DNA of 64,000 nucleotides from Ignelater luminosus (GCA_011009095.1 VTPC01005581.1:1-64000), one strand, 5' to 3'; counted from the stretch's first letter, positions 12,525 to 24,800 are shown. Numbers and translations are program-made. The notes: generated from the sequence alone by a model not told the origin.

Positions 12525-12692
12525 TCTACCAGTCAATGAAGCACCAGACCAAGCGCCGGCTCTGCAATAAAAATAGTTGGTTCGAACGTAACAGAAAACG
12601 GTAAATAGATAATTATTATGCAAATTTGCAAACTGTACAAGTAAGATATAACTTTCATTGCAGAAACCACTTCAGATGTCAAACTAAAGCTG

Positions 12693-13690
12693 AAGCTTGT
12701 CCCAGAAAAAAATGTCGTATATAAAACATTAAACAGAAACCAAATAGTAAATCACATTACAAATTTTATTGCATATTTTTTAAGATACACCTATTTACTA
12801 ACAAATAACAAAAGATTATTCAATTATTCCAAATCCATCCAAAATTTTCGTAGTTTTCTTTTAACTCCCCCCTTCAAATCTTGTACAGCTTGATCTGTAA
12901 TCATTCTTGTTTTCTTTTTCCACTCATTTTTGAAATTGTCAATTGAAGTAGCTGGTTTAGCATATTTTAGAAGTTTCTGTTTAATGTTTTTCGGTTTTAT
13001 TAATTTAAATTCATCTTTGACAGATATTTTGTCTTTTCCGGAAAAGTAATGTTGACCAGGTAAAGATTTAAAATCCAACTTACAATAAGTTTCATCATCC
13101 ATCATTATACGGAAATTTTTTGATGTTATTCTTTTGTAAAGTTTGTTTGCTCTAGATTTAGCTGTAGTATGTTGCCTTAAATCCCTTTTTGGCACCTTAA
13201 CTTTTTTATATGATTTTATAGAATGTCTTTGTTTAATCTTTTGAACGGTAGATTTTGTAGTTCCGTGATTTCTTGCCAAGTCTCTAATAGAAGGATTGGG
13301 ATTTTTTTGTAAAGACTTCAATACCTTTAGTTCAAGATTTCTGTCTACAAATTTACGTTTTCGACCACTTTCACTTTTCCTTTGCACAGTACCCGTATCT
13401 ACGTACCTCTTTATAACTCTTTGAACGGTTCTTATTGTAGTATTTAACTCTGTAGCAATTTTACGTTTGCTAATACTGTTATTTTCCACGAATTTGTACA
13501 AAATCTTTTTGCGTAGTTGTTCTTGCTTTGAAAGCATTTTGACGAATTCGCGATAAATGATTTGTTTCTTGACTGTTATTTGTTTAACCATAGCCACCCA
13601 GCATAATGAAGCCATTTACAACATCACTGTATAAAGTAAGGAGTAGCAAGATGGAGTTCAAAATGCGACAATTTTTTCTGGGGCAAGCTT
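12693..13690 (-). mobile_element. Tc1/mariner-type transposon in exon 6 of gene 2
   Basis: Terminal inverted repeats of about 25 bp: AAGCTTGTCCCAG.. on the left, and on the other strand at the right AAGCTTGCCCCAG... The interior encodes an internally deleted transposase on the minus strand. It sits where the last protease exon should run, and about 230 bp of exon, including the catalytic Ser region, are missing at the junction, so the insertion was accompanied or followed by a deletion. A TA duplication is not evident at the present edges. Confidence 0.75.
12824..13591 (-). pseudogene. Tc1/mariner-superfamily transposase, internally deleted
   Basis: One open frame of about 255 codons. The N-terminal half has two helix-turn-helix units (SISKRKIATELNTTIRTVQR, then SIRDLARNHGTTKSTVQKIK), the paired-like DNA-binding region. 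Next comes the first catalytic Asp block IMMDDETYCKLD with LPGQHYF. The sequence then jumps to a Lys-rich C-terminus (TDQAVQDLKGGVKRKLRKF), skipping the second and third catalytic acids. The frame is kept across the deletion, so a DNA-binding protein without catalysis could in theory be made. Confidence 0.8.
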
Positions 13691-13789
13691 TATCAATATT
13701 CAATTCACTTTCTGGCTATCCAACTGTGTACACCAGAGTGGCAAATTATACGTATAGACTGGATAATTGCAAATTTGGAAGAATTTTAG

Positions 13790-15559
13790 AGTTATGTAGC
13801 TTGTTTTTTGCATTGGCATTTAAATTAGCATTAACCCATTACATATAGGAAGATTCTATAACGTGAAATATATTTCTATTGCCATTTGGAAGTTACCGAT
13901 AATTACAAATTCTCTAATTTCAAATCTAAAGTACTATACCTTTTTAGGGGTGTATTTTGGTGTAAGGGTGAATTGGAATAAATCGTCATATTTTAATTTC
14001 TAATTGTCACTGTTTCAACTTGGTAACATATATCTTAGAATCATCCTGTATATTCCTGAAGCTGTAAAATTGAATGCACAGAAGATCAACCCTAGGTCCA
14101 TAGAATTTGTGATCTGAAGGACAAGGACAAAAAACTTGTACGTGTATATGGAATATGCCTTTCTTTTCTTTCACGGTTAACTGATGACACAAACTTTGTG
14201 GATCACTTCCTATAATTCAGCTTTAAAGTTTATTCACTGTAAATTGATGTTATTTTTATGAAATACTGTAAACTATTTTCTATTCTAAAAGTTTTTTTAT
14301 TGAACCGTTGCGCATAACATCAATAATTTAAATGGGAGACCTTTAGAAAAGCAAATCTATATTTCCCTCGTCGATTCCCCAAGCAGCTGTTAAGGACTTG
14401 AGTACCATTAGAGAATCATATTCTGCTGTGCTGTTTTGCCAACCATTTGATCTACAGTAGATCATCTCAAAGTAAAGCCTATAAGAAATATTTGTTGTAA
14501 AAACCTATCAGTAGTAACCATGTAATAAATCAGGAAATCTAGTATTTGTGATTTTCTAAACCAATCTCTGACATGATGTTTGAAACGTGCGATTTACTAT
14601 AACAAGGTGGTTAACTTTTTCACAGATAATAATATAATAAAGACAAGATATTTTTTGAGTTCTTTACGGATGTTGATGTCAGTGTTCATGGGGTACCATT
14701 AACATCAGTGATGCATTCATATAATTACTTGAACATTTGTTTACAACTGAGCTTACCATTAGATTACCGATACTTATATTGCCTATAAATGAATAATTAC
14801 ATTTGAAGACATTACAGTCGGTAGCATTAAAATCCCAGCCTCGAGTGGTTTGTCTTTATTTAAAACATCCCTTAGGGATAGACTACGAAACATATCAGAT
14901 AGTATAAATTATAAACTACATCAGATACAGTAAAATGAGGCTGTTTGCTACGAGAAAAGAACTACTTTAGTTAAAGCTTTTGAAAACATAAAAAAAAAGA
15001 TCTAATAAAAAATCCTCCATTGAAATTTAAAACTGTACAGGATCTTACTTTTACTTACTTTTAAAAGTGACTCCCTACATCTATGATTGTAATTTGTTTT
15101 ACTCAACCACTAGAGGGGTTCCTAAAAAATTCAGGGAATTGATTTTGTCGATTATGATAGTATCGCATCGGCGAATTAACTATATATTTAAGGTTTACAA
15201 TCAACCTTTTCTGGTAAAACCTTACAATCTGAAAAACTTTTAACTTGCAATGTTTAGAAAATTACTCGTGTTCAACTATTATTTTTTTATAATTTATTAC
15301 CAAAGAAATATTAGTATTTACCCCAAAGTCGTAAATAAGTTTCTAAAAAGAATCTTTTTATGACAAAATTATTTTTATAGTTGGAGTTGGAACTTGAATT
15401 TTCAGAAAGAATTTAATGAACTCAACAATCAAGCAATTCCATTTTTCAACTTATACGTATAAATGACGTACTAATATAGAGATTGTGTGGAAAACACTTC
15501 TTAAGTTGCGAAATTTGCAACTAGTCAAGAGAAACTGTTTTAGGATTATCATGTCATGC
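13790..15559. other. 3' flank of gene 2 and spacer
   Basis: No gene. 14015-14080 matches 35345-35400 after gene 3 ('ttagaatcaccctgtatatt'-like), and 14480-14560 matches 35700-35750 and 52680-52730, so this is duplicated 3' flank. The AATAAA seen after genes 3 and 4 is decayed here ('tttatgaaatactg', about 14255). 15330-15550 pairs with 4080-4260. Confidence 0.55.
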
Positions 15560-18122
15560 CAGTGGCGTGACCAAGGGGGGGGGGGTTTGCGGTCAAACCC
15601 CCCAAGCCATATTTTACTTTTTTGTCTTTCAATAGATATTTTATAAATATTAACAAAATACTGAGTATGTATAAAGATTTTTAAAAAGCGGAATGAGTAA
15701 TATGAAAAAAAATGTTAAATTTTAGAATTTGCTGCTGTCTTCAAGTTAAAAGTTAAATAAACTTCACCAATAATAGCGAGCTGCCGGATTCGTAATAGTA
15801 AAATCAGCCAATCACGTATATCAGCCGGGTGAGATCGAATATAATCGAACAAATCGCACATCTAGTTCTATAGTGCCGCAAGTTCAAAAAAATCGAATTT
15901 TGAGTTATGGCGATATAAATGTGCCTTCATAATGTCTGCATAGGATGCAATAAAGCCGTAACTAAATTTACATTTCTTTTAAGCAGTAACCAGTAAGCTA
16001 GATAAATCCTGACTACACTGAACGACTTTTTGGGTGTAATATGGCTACAACAGTTAAGGCGATATTACTCAAACAATAAAATACAAAATAATTCTATATG
16101 GCCATAACTGCTAAAATAGTTAACATAACTATTTTTTTCTCACATTCACTGTTTAGTTTAACCGTAAAATTCCTCGGATTACAGCATCTGAAGTGTACGA
16201 CCGGCCGCTTAAACAAAGGGAGGGTTCATCTTTTCAGTGATTTCATTTATTGCTTTCGTTCCTTACATTTAAGATTTTCTACGAATTTCTCAAAAACATC
16301 CTGTTTTAAATAAGAATTCGACCGTTCTTAATGGTATTGTTTTTTTCAGTTGTCATGTTGTTTTTGCATGAGCAGCGTCAGGTTTTTTTTTTTTCGCAAA
16401 AAGGTTTTTAAACAGAATAAAGTCTTTTTTCTGTAATAATTTGTAAATTTTGTAATACCATATTTTTATACATTAATTTGAAAAATTCTAAATTGGCAGT
16501 TCTACATCTTAATAATATTTTTTAGGTAAGTAATTAATTTTATTATCTTCTAAAAAGGTTATTAGTCATAGAATGTTGCTATATTTATGGTGTGTTTCAA
16601 GTATGGAAAGAAGAAACAATAAAACACCCTCGATTCCTTTATTTTTAAGAAGAAAATAATAAATGATACTGATAGTGATCTTGCTAGCGTTGCAGTAACT
16701 GAAGCATCGAGCTTTCAAAACTATAAAAATACCAGTACATCAGATACATGTAATACTCAATCAGTAAACTCAAAAACCTCAGGTAATGTTGATTTTAATA
16801 CTGATATTTCTAATTATGTAAACTGTAATGTCAGCAAAAAAAATCCAAATGATATATTACAAAATGTATGGAGCCCGGATTCTAATTTTAAATTTTCATC
16901 AAGTGGAAAAAGAAATTTAAAATTTAACTTTCATTGGTTGAATCGATGGAAATGGTTGGCTTACTCTAAAAAAGATGATAGTGCTTATTGCAAACTCTGT
17001 GGTGTCTTTTTTTGCTACGGAAACAGAAGGGACTGGAGGACAACAAGTTCTTGGAAAATTAGTTAAAAGAAGAATTTAGAAACTGGAAAAACGCCCTCAA
17101 AGTATTTGCAGGTTACGAGTCAACTGATTATCACACCTTTAGTGTAACTAAATTTCAAAATATAGGACTAATCGAAGAAAAGAAGCAAGATCCAATACAT
17201 TACCAACTCGATTTAGCCTCAAAACACAGAATTGAAGAAAACAGAAAAAAAATTTCACCTATTATAGACACTATAATTCTATGTGGACGTCAGAGAGGAC
17301 ATCGAGATTCTGGCCCTATAGATTCTGATATAGATCCAATAGAAAATGACGGAAATTTTAAAGCGATATTAAGGTCAAAATTAAAATCTGGAGATGAAAT
17401 CCTCAAACTTCACTTGGAGTCCATGTCCAAAACAGCTACATATCTGAGTGTTAAGACTCAAAATGAAATAATTAATGCACGCGGAGATATTATAACTAAA
17501 AAAATAGTTAACAAGATTAATGAGGCGAAGTTTTTCTCTATCCTAGCTGACGAATCAACAGGTATTTCCTGTATTGAATAGTTTTCTTTATGGTTTCGCT
17601 TTTCTAATTCAACTACTATGAAAATTGAAGTGAACTTTTTGAAGTTTGTGACTGTTACAAATTTAACCGGTCAAATGTACTAATTACTACATTAGAAGGT
17701 CTAAATATTAATAGCAACTTTATGGTAGGACAAGGCTATGATGGCGCCTCTTCAATGAGCGGAACATTTCATGGGGTGCAAGCCTATATTCGCGCAAAAT
17801 ATAGTTCTGCTATTTATGTTCATTGTGCATCTCACTCTTTAAATTCGGCAATTTCTAATGCGTGCACAGTACCGCAAGTACGAAATAGTATGGCAACTTT
17901 ATCGAAATTGTGCAATTTTTTTAGAACTCCAAAAAGACAAAATGCTTATTTTATTTTTAAGTTCATGTTATAATTATTTAATAAAAATACATTATTATGT
18001 GCAGGGTAAATTCTTTATGATTTTTATTTTTAAGTACCTACTATTGCTCATCTACCTAGCGTTATTCCCCCCTTCCACCACTTTCTGACCCCCCCCAGGA
18101 AAAATTTCTAGGCACGCCACTG
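15560..18122 (+). mobile_element. hAT transposon with ZMYM-type transposase remnant, about 2.56 kb
   Basis: The ends CAGTGGCGTG(A/C)C are inverted at the two sides, each followed by a G or C run. Flanking 8-bp duplications TGTCATGC (15552-15559) and TGTCATGT (18123-18130) match 7 of 8. The paralogous spacer near 4265-4280 lacks the element. The interior holds the N-terminal two thirds of a hAT transposase; the C-terminal dimerisation domain is absent, so it cannot transpose itself. Confidence 0.9.
16603..17970 (+). pseudogene. hAT (ZMYM1-like) transposase, N-terminal and core remnant
   Basis: It starts MERRNNKTPSIPLF. Recognisable in changing frames are the BED/TTF-like region (WLAYSKKDDSAYCKLC), the block EILKLHLESMSKTATYLS, the first catalytic region ILADESTGIS, and, in the frame from 17722, GQGYDGASSMSG..HCASHSLN typical of hAT cores. 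Several frameshifts and stops separate these blocks, and the reading ends before the SxERxFS dimerisation block. Confidence 0.85.
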
Positions 18123-19975
18123 TGTCATGTTAAAGGTCGTACCTTGATGCACTCTAGGTTTACTTTAAATGCGGTCACGGGCGTCACCATAACCTCTCTC
18201 GAGTTATGTTGCCATTGCCAACAATTAATTATCAAGTTCATTAATTCGTCCCAGTAAATATTAGTTAAAAACAACGTCCTGGAAATACTTTTTGATTATT
18301 TATTTGAGAATGCATATTAATAAGTTAACTTATATACACTCTTTAACTTTAAAACACTACATGACGCTTTAAATTTCATATACAATAATTTAGTAAGATG
18401 CAATGTTTATTTATTCTATTACTTATAGCGAGTGTTCGTTCCTATCAATTTATTTTTTATTTCTATTTATTTCTTGAATCATCAAAACCAAATTTATAAG
18501 ATATAAAGTAATCGTGCGAGTTGAATTTTTCCTCTCTTCTAGTTTAATTATATTACTAAATACTAATCAGCAAATATTTTCTTTTAAAATCCAACAAAGA
18601 TGTGATCCGCTCTCAGTGACAATTTCTTGGCACTTCTTACAGTTCTCATCACAGCTTGACGTAAAAATCTGGAGTTATCTCAGGTTATATAGAAGCAGTA
18701 AAACCCAGAATCAACCTTGGTTCACACAGAGCTGCAAAAGTGTAGAGGTTTCTAATTCTAAATCAACATTGTATACAAACGAATAAATGATTGCAGTAGG
18801 TAATATTTTTACAGTAAAAGTTAAACCGCTTACCATTGCTCTAGCTCTACCGCGGCTATTCGTTGTAAGTGGCTAACAATAAGTCAGTTACTAGACTCCC
18901 TGTTGACCTAAAGTACATCATCCGAAACTCCACTTAACGATATTCAGACAAAAATTGCTGAGACCATCTACTTGTAGATCAAACCTTTTCGGTCCTATAG
19001 GTAGAGAAGTAACAAATTCCTCATGTCTGTAGACAGACAGTTTCGACCCAATAGATAGTTTTTGATGTTTCTTGATAAGTCTAACTAGTTTTTTTTTGTT
19101 AGAAACCACTTTTACTTAGCTTTAAGATCCGGCACTTTACAATCAAAAACACTTTAACACTGTATTATAAATAAATATTTCAGTTTAAATGTTGATTGCA
19201 GTCACTTAAGTATTTATAGACAAACAACATATCTAATCGTGAATAATTGTTATATTCAAAAAGGTTTTTTGGTTGTTTAATTTTGAAGCATTTTCAAGTA
19301 AACTGTTTAGAAATTATCAGTGTGTAATTGGTTACATCCTTGTTAAAACATAATCCGCATATTTTTTGGCTTGCTAGTTGTCCTAGACGACCTTTATACT
19401 TATTTCAAATCATCTATAGGGTTTTTTTTAATTTTACATTACGTTGAATGTTTTTCTGCTTTGATATAATTTCCACCAATAGAACTGTATTTTATACAAA
19501 GTTTTCTGAGAATTATCCAGTTAAGATTATGATAACCTTTTGTTCTTTATTGAAAGTTCATAGTCATATCTGCTTGTATTCCAAAAACATTAATTTGTTT
19601 ACTACTTTGTCTTATTGTTTATCATCGAGCATTAATAACCTTTATTCTGAATAACTAAATCAATAGCCTTATAATTTTTACCAATAATTTACACCATTCT
19701 AAACATAAGTGTGCTTGGATATATCTTTAGCAATAGTAATAATGTTTTATAAGTAGTTAGTTCTTGTTAGTAATTTTGCTCAATTTTCTCTTAAGACCTA
19801 CTCTAACACGTTTGTAGTAATTATCATTTAGAAATAGTGTAGTATGCACTAACAAATGTGAAAAACAGCCACAGAGATATAATTATCATCTACTTTTGAG
19901 TCTAAATACCGCTGTGCGTCGGTTACCTATGGTTACAAATAATACTCGGTTACAATAATGTAGTATAGCATTGTA
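18123..19975. other. Spacer, right copy of the duplicated unit
   Basis: No gene. It aligns in order with 4280-5036 and 5995-6780 of the left spacer; the GC-rich element of the left copy is absent at about 18609-18620. Short frames on either strand (90, 63 and 68 aa) are not conserved between the copies. Confidence 0.6.
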
Positions 19976-21264
19976 CGAGGGTTGCTATTTATATTTCTGG
20001 CCTAACAATGAAAAAACAAGTATTTATGATCGAAACTAGTTTTATTGTTTTTCAAAATATTCTCCATTAAGATTAATACACTTTTCCATGCGTTTGAACC
20101 AATTTTCGAAACACTTTTTCCACTCTGTTTGAGGCAGCTCCAAAATATGCGTTTTGAAACAAAAAACGGTTTCTTCTGGTGTTAAAAATCGTTGACCACG
20201 CAATTTGTTTTTGATGTACGGGAACAAAAAGAAGTCATTGGGTGCCAAATCAGGGCTGTATGGTGGATGGCCCATCAACTCGACCTTCTGGCTGGTTAAA
20301 TATTCAATTGTTTGAGCAGGGGTGTGAGAGCTTGCATTGTCATGATGAAGAATGATTCGCCTCTTCTTTGAAGTTTTCCGAATTTCTCCAATCTGGCAAA
20401 CAAATGGTTGTGTACCATTCAGAGTTGACCGTCTTACGTTGCTCTAACGCCACTGTTGCCACATGACCGGTAATGCCAAAGAAACAGGCAACCATTTGCT
20501 TCGATGTGCATCTTACGCGAACAACTTTTGTTGGATTTGGCTCGTCTTGAAAGACCCACACAGTTGATTGCTGTTTTGTTTCGGGCTCATATGCGTAGAT
20601 CCATGATTCGTCACCTGTGCAGATGTTATACACAGCCTTTGATGCACCTTTCGCAAATTTTTTCAACATTTCAATGCACCAGTCGACGCGAGCCTTCTTT
20701 TGAGCATTGGTCAGGTTATGCGGGATCCAACGGGAACAAATTTTTTTCACGGCCAAATGATCATGTAATATCTTGTTGATGCTAGTCATACTAATGCCCA
20801 AAGATGCCTCAATCTCACGGTATGTCACATGACGATCTTGTTTAATCAGTTCAAGCACAGCATCGATGTTTTCAGGCACAACGACAGATTTTGGACGGCC
20901 TTCACGGATTTCGTCCTGGAGTGAACATCGGCCACGTTTGAATTCATTATACCCGTTTTTTACAGTGCTGTAGGATGGAGCTTCATCGCTATATAATGTA
21001 TTAAGTTCATTGATGTACTCCTGTCGTGATAATCCACGTCGAAAGTTATGAAAAATAATTGCACGAAAGTGTTCACGGGTCAATTCCATTTTTTACTAGG
21101 GAATGCACTTTTCAATTAACTGCAAACAACACTAATCGCACTCAAATGACAAAATGTTGTGGTTGAGGTTATGTTCAACAATGTAAAGCTTACACCGAAA
21201 ATGTCAGCTGACGCCTGGAAACAGTCAGTGTTGCCAAGGCCAGAAATATAAATAGCAACCCTCG
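19976..21264 (-). mobile_element. Mariner element 1, near full length, 1289 bp
   Basis: Perfect terminal inverted repeats of about 28 bp start CGAGGGTTGCTATTTATATT. They are flanked by TA at 19974-19975 and 21265-21266. The paralogous site at 6779-6780 is empty. The size and D,D34D transposase are those of a standard mariner. Perfect ends point to a young insertion. Confidence 0.95.
20042..21089 (-). pseudogene. Mariner transposase, one frameshift
   Basis: From MELTREHFRAII the frame runs through the two helix-turn-helix units, the WIPHNLT motif and the first catalytic block TGDESWIYAY. It loses frame near 20400 (..CLPDWR) and continues with LHHDNASSHT and PPYSPDLAPNDFFLFP to the end FEKQ. 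The second and third Asp are 34 residues apart, giving D,D34D. Apart from that single-base shift all motifs are intact. The family is widespread in insects and is the source of SETMAR-like annotations. Confidence 0.92.
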
Positions 21265-23050
21265 TAATATCATACCGTAAGCGCAACAAAAATACAAGTC
21301 AAAGATACCCTTGAAATTTTAAAGTTTTGTCTTAGATTAGTCCTGAATTTGAAATGGGAAATGTCATTTGCATTAATGTTTTTTCTTTTACTTTTTAATT
21401 ATGTATGTATGCGAAACTATCAAAGACAACAAATTCAGAATCCATGGGTATCGTTAAGTTGGATTTTTGGTGCTCTCATGGCACTACCCGTTGTGCAAAA
21501 AAGCATTTCAGGATCAAGCTTTTATTTGGAATTGCATAAGCCACCTATAACATTAGAGCGGTCGAGACGTTTCTAGAAGACGAAGTCTCATTCATAAAAT
21601 TTGATTTTTATCTGTTTGTAGTGAGAGGGTTAACAATGTTCGTTTTTATTTTTAGACATGCCATTATTAAATATCTCGTACGATACAAAGTAATGGGCAC
21701 GTCACATTATATTCCTTCATAAACGAAAGAGTTCATTTATTTTTCTTTAGAAAATATGCGATAACTTATCGCACGGAATGTGCAATAAAACCGATCAAAA
21801 GAATTTATATTAACGCAAAAAGCAGAGCAGTAACTAGTTTTTGGGCAAAATTTTAGAATGGGCATTGCATGTTGACGTCTGGATTCTTAGAATTCTTGTT
21901 AGCGTTTTATAATATAAATAAAATAAATAATAAAAATCAAATTTAAGTGACTCTTCCCGTTCTGAAAGCGTTATTCATGTTGTAGACGTTCAAAAAAGGA
22001 CAAATAAATATAACGGAGACTACTAAGTAACTTAGTTTTTAAAGGTTGGAGAATTATGAATAAAACAGTTTTAAAAAAACCAAGCACAAAGTACATGAAG
22101 TACTGTCATTGTCCAAAATTACATATGTTTTGCAAAATCTTAGCCAATCAGTATATTAAACATTATTAAAGTAAATAACCGTTTAGGCACATCAAAAAAG
22201 CAGTATTTGTGCGAGGATCAAATCCATATTAGTGATTCTCTGAGCAATTGCTTAGCAAAGAATTTGCTATCTCATTTGGCAAAACTTTAAAAAGTCTTAA
22301 ACGTGAGAATACAAATGCCTACATCCTGCGTTGTTGACGATGTATGCTCAAACAACAGATCCATCTGCGAGTAAGCAGGCCATTTCCTAACGATTATCTA
22401 CCACCAACAAATAAATGTCAGTTTGGTTCATCCCATATACTTTATATTTCTGGTAGAAAATTTGCTGAGCACTGTTCCTTGTCTAGCCATTATCAAATTT
22501 TAGTAATATCTAGCAAAATTTCATTTCTCAACAATATATACGTTTTCTTTTATAATGAATGTAGTAGAAAGGCCTAATTGCAATCTGTCGTCAGGCGTTA
22601 CAGATTAATAGAGCAAACGTTATAATTCCTGATAGTTTTCCAGATGAATTTAAGAAATATTTAGCCCAAAAAGAAGTCAATAAACTGAAAAATAAAATCA
22701 AAGGCTTAAAATCTATTTTAACTCTATCTGGGACATATCAGTTTCCCATGCAGAATCAAATAGTTGCAAATATTGGCTACTCCAATTACTATAGTAAAAA
22801 ACTTACATAATTATTTTTTTAGGATTGAAAGCTGCATTTAATGTCTTATGCTTTAAAATTGTTAAGATCCTTTTTTCTTAAGATTGAGAAAAATACATTT
22901 TGAAGATGACGGTCATGACTTTGACAACAACAACTTATTGTTACTGGAAAACACTTATTGCCTAATCGTCTTGGTTAAAAGTACTTTCAGAATAAATAAC
23001 GCTATAAAAGAATTTTTATTTGGGGAACTAATAAATTTGATTGTAAAAAC
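21265..23050. other. Spacer, nothing firmly recognised
   Basis: An open frame at 21349-21576 (75 codons, hydrophobic start, then PWVSLSWIFGALMALP and FYLELHKPP) may be the scrap of a transposon protein but was not identified. A Lys-rich string at 22640-22780 also stays unassigned. No TIRs or duplications were found. Confidence 0.35.
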
Positions 23051-23356
23051 CTCGGTGGCTCTGATAGTTACCCATCTGACTATCAACCCAATGGTTGCGG
23101 ATTCAATTCCCGGCCGAAGTCCTGAAATCTTTCATGCGAAAAAAATCTGAAAACGGATGTCGTCTTCTGGAAGGGATGTAAAGCAGTAGGTCCCGTGTGA
23201 TTACGACGAGTTACACGTTAAGAATACCTACCAGGGTTAGAAAACTTTGGATTCTGCTAAATTCTAGTGAGGCAAAATGACTATAGTAGTTGAAGCCACG
23301 AGGTCCAAGGAAACCACGACCTGAAGCCTCAGCCACAAAACAACAACAACAATAAT
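23051..23356 (+). mobile_element. tRNA-derived SINE, about 300 bp
   Basis: The head shows RNA polymerase III signals: an A-box-like TGGCTCTGATAG and, about 40 nt on, a B-box-like GGATTCAATTCC. A unique body of about 220 nt follows, then a short (CAA)n tail at 23338-23352. This head-body-CAA layout is that of insect tRNA SINEs. It is not a tRNA gene because the acceptor stem cannot close. Flanking duplications were not found. Confidence 0.75.
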
Positions 23357-24246
23357 ACTATTAGCTCCTCATCCTCAGAATGTAAATTTTCAATTTTACA
23401 AGAAACGTTTTCGTGATTTTAAAACTGAAGCAGGCATTGAATGCAGCTTTCAATTCTGAAACAATAATGTACGTTAATTCTTTTACTAGAATAATTAGGG
23501 GAAGCAATATCTGCAACTAGTTGATTTTTCATGGCAAACCGCTACGTCTCATCTATAATTCAGCACGCTGTATAAGAGAATATAGATCAAAAATAATTAA
23601 TTCAAACTTTCTATCATAAAAGGTGATAGATATGGCCAGTATTAGCGGTTTGTTTAACACAAGCATAAGCAGGGGAATGAGAGCATTTGTACTCCTGAAA
23701 CTAGGATTGTTAATTATATCCGATCAAAATTACAGCAATTATTTAACAGCAGATGTAAGTATTATTCATTTAAAATCAAAATTTTCCTAATTCTCACAGT
23801 TAATTTAAAATAACAATTGATATGGATTACATCAGAAATTGTGGATGCTTTATTTTGGCCTAGTGGTATTGCTGTATGCAAATTCTATGTAAATAGAAAT
23901 GATTCAAGTAAAAATTTTCAAGAAGTATCTTCAAGACAAACGCTAATTTAGTACATATTCAACAAACCGTTAAAGATCAAAAGAAAACAAAAAATAGGAC
24001 TTATTCATAACTCTTTTGAAAATGGAATGGAAAAATTCAGGTTTTCCAATCAACATAAGGGATTACGTATAGCACATGTAAGTATGTATACGATCGCTAG
24101 TTCCAAGTTTTGATGCATTGTGTGATCTTATTAATAAAAATGAAGATAAATTTCATTTAATTGCTATATTGGAATAATTTTTCATTGAGTGCAATACCTA
24201 TACCAGAATATGACTGATTAATAATTATATAGATCGGTATGCTATA
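23357..24246. other. Spacer, nothing firmly recognised
   Basis: No gene. Around 23850-23940 a frame reads FWPSGIAVCKFYVNRN, vaguely like the end of a LINE ORF1 protein; this is not enough to call. Confidence 0.35.
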
Positions 24247-24800
24247 CAGTGTGTCCAAGATAAAGATGCACAGCATGGGAATCTTGGAAGCGGTAAAAGA
24301 TACAGCATCGGTTAAATGGGATAAAAGTTGGTTATTTATAGAACCTTTTTTTTGGCGTTTGCAAAATCTAGATATCTTGGATAGTTTCAGAGATATTTAA
24401 AAAAACTTAGATTTCTCGATTTTCGTTATTATTTTTTCTTTCCTTTATTTGAAGAGATATCAGAAAACTAAAACCACTTTTCCATTGCCACTTTTTGTTC
24501 TTTATTAAAATACGCTAACAAGATTCCTGTACAACGTTTCGGTTTCGAGTAACCATCATCAACCTCATTTTTTTAAATAGGCGAAAAAACAATTAAAAAT
24601 TGTTTTGAATAGCTCTTGTTGTCACGATTCTACAACACGATAGGGTTATTTTGGTTTTGATCTTTTTGTGTTGAATGCTGCTGTGACCAACTGTAATAAT
24701 TGCTGTTCATCTTCAAAATTTTGGTTGAGCACATGATTCTTGACATAACCCCATAGGAAAAAAATCTAACGGTGTTGGATCAGATGATCGTGCAGGCCAG
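24247..24800 (-). mobile_element. Fragment of a Tc1/mariner-type transposon
   Basis: The left end CAGTGTGTCCAAGATAAAG follows TA (24245-24246) and resembles the end of the element at 53575. On the minus strand about 24640-24800 there is a transposase tail resembling SSDPTPLDFF (third catalytic Asp), then a frameshift. The right end was not found. A Penelope-like scrap with a ribozyme-like motif lies inside at about 24480-24600. Confidence 0.55.
24531..24564 (-). ncRNA. Hammerhead-ribozyme-like motif (Penelope type)
   Basis: On the minus strand the order is TTGATGA, then a hairpin GGTT-ACTCG-AACC, then GAAA, then CGTTG. This is the hammerhead core (CUGAUGA, stem II, GAAA) with one change in the first block. 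Penelope-like elements are known to carry such ribozymes. Stem III and the cleavage site were not resolved, so activity is uncertain. Confidence 0.45.

Larger units (their letters stand above)
9616..13789 (+). pseudogene. Two-clip-domain serine protease pseudogene (gene 2)
   Basis: Relics of five of the six exons found in genes 3 and 4 can be traced. Exon 1 (9616-9682, signal peptide MFMKVVYFVLCS..) has an intact donor. Exon 2 (from 9750, first clip domain) has an in-frame stop after KCTRLP and then diverges. Exon 3 (second clip, activation site, catalytic His) is missing. Exon 4 (10343-10532, [15 protein letters not shown], catalytic Asp) has lost its donor GT (ATATGT). Exon 5 is split by a hAT (10597-10623, then 12525-12600). 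Exon 6 (from 12664) is cut by a second transposon with loss of the GDSGGP region, resuming at GYPTVYTRVANY (about 13705) with a 4-base insertion before the end. It cannot make an active protease. Confidence 0.9.

Noticed and set aside
23051-23125. Possible tRNA gene
   Set aside because: A and B boxes are present but no acceptor stem or proper anticodon arm closes; the CAA-tailed body marks it as a SINE.
22884-23150. 88-aa plus-strand open frame
   Set aside because: It runs into the head of the SINE; its C-terminus is SINE sequence, not a gene.
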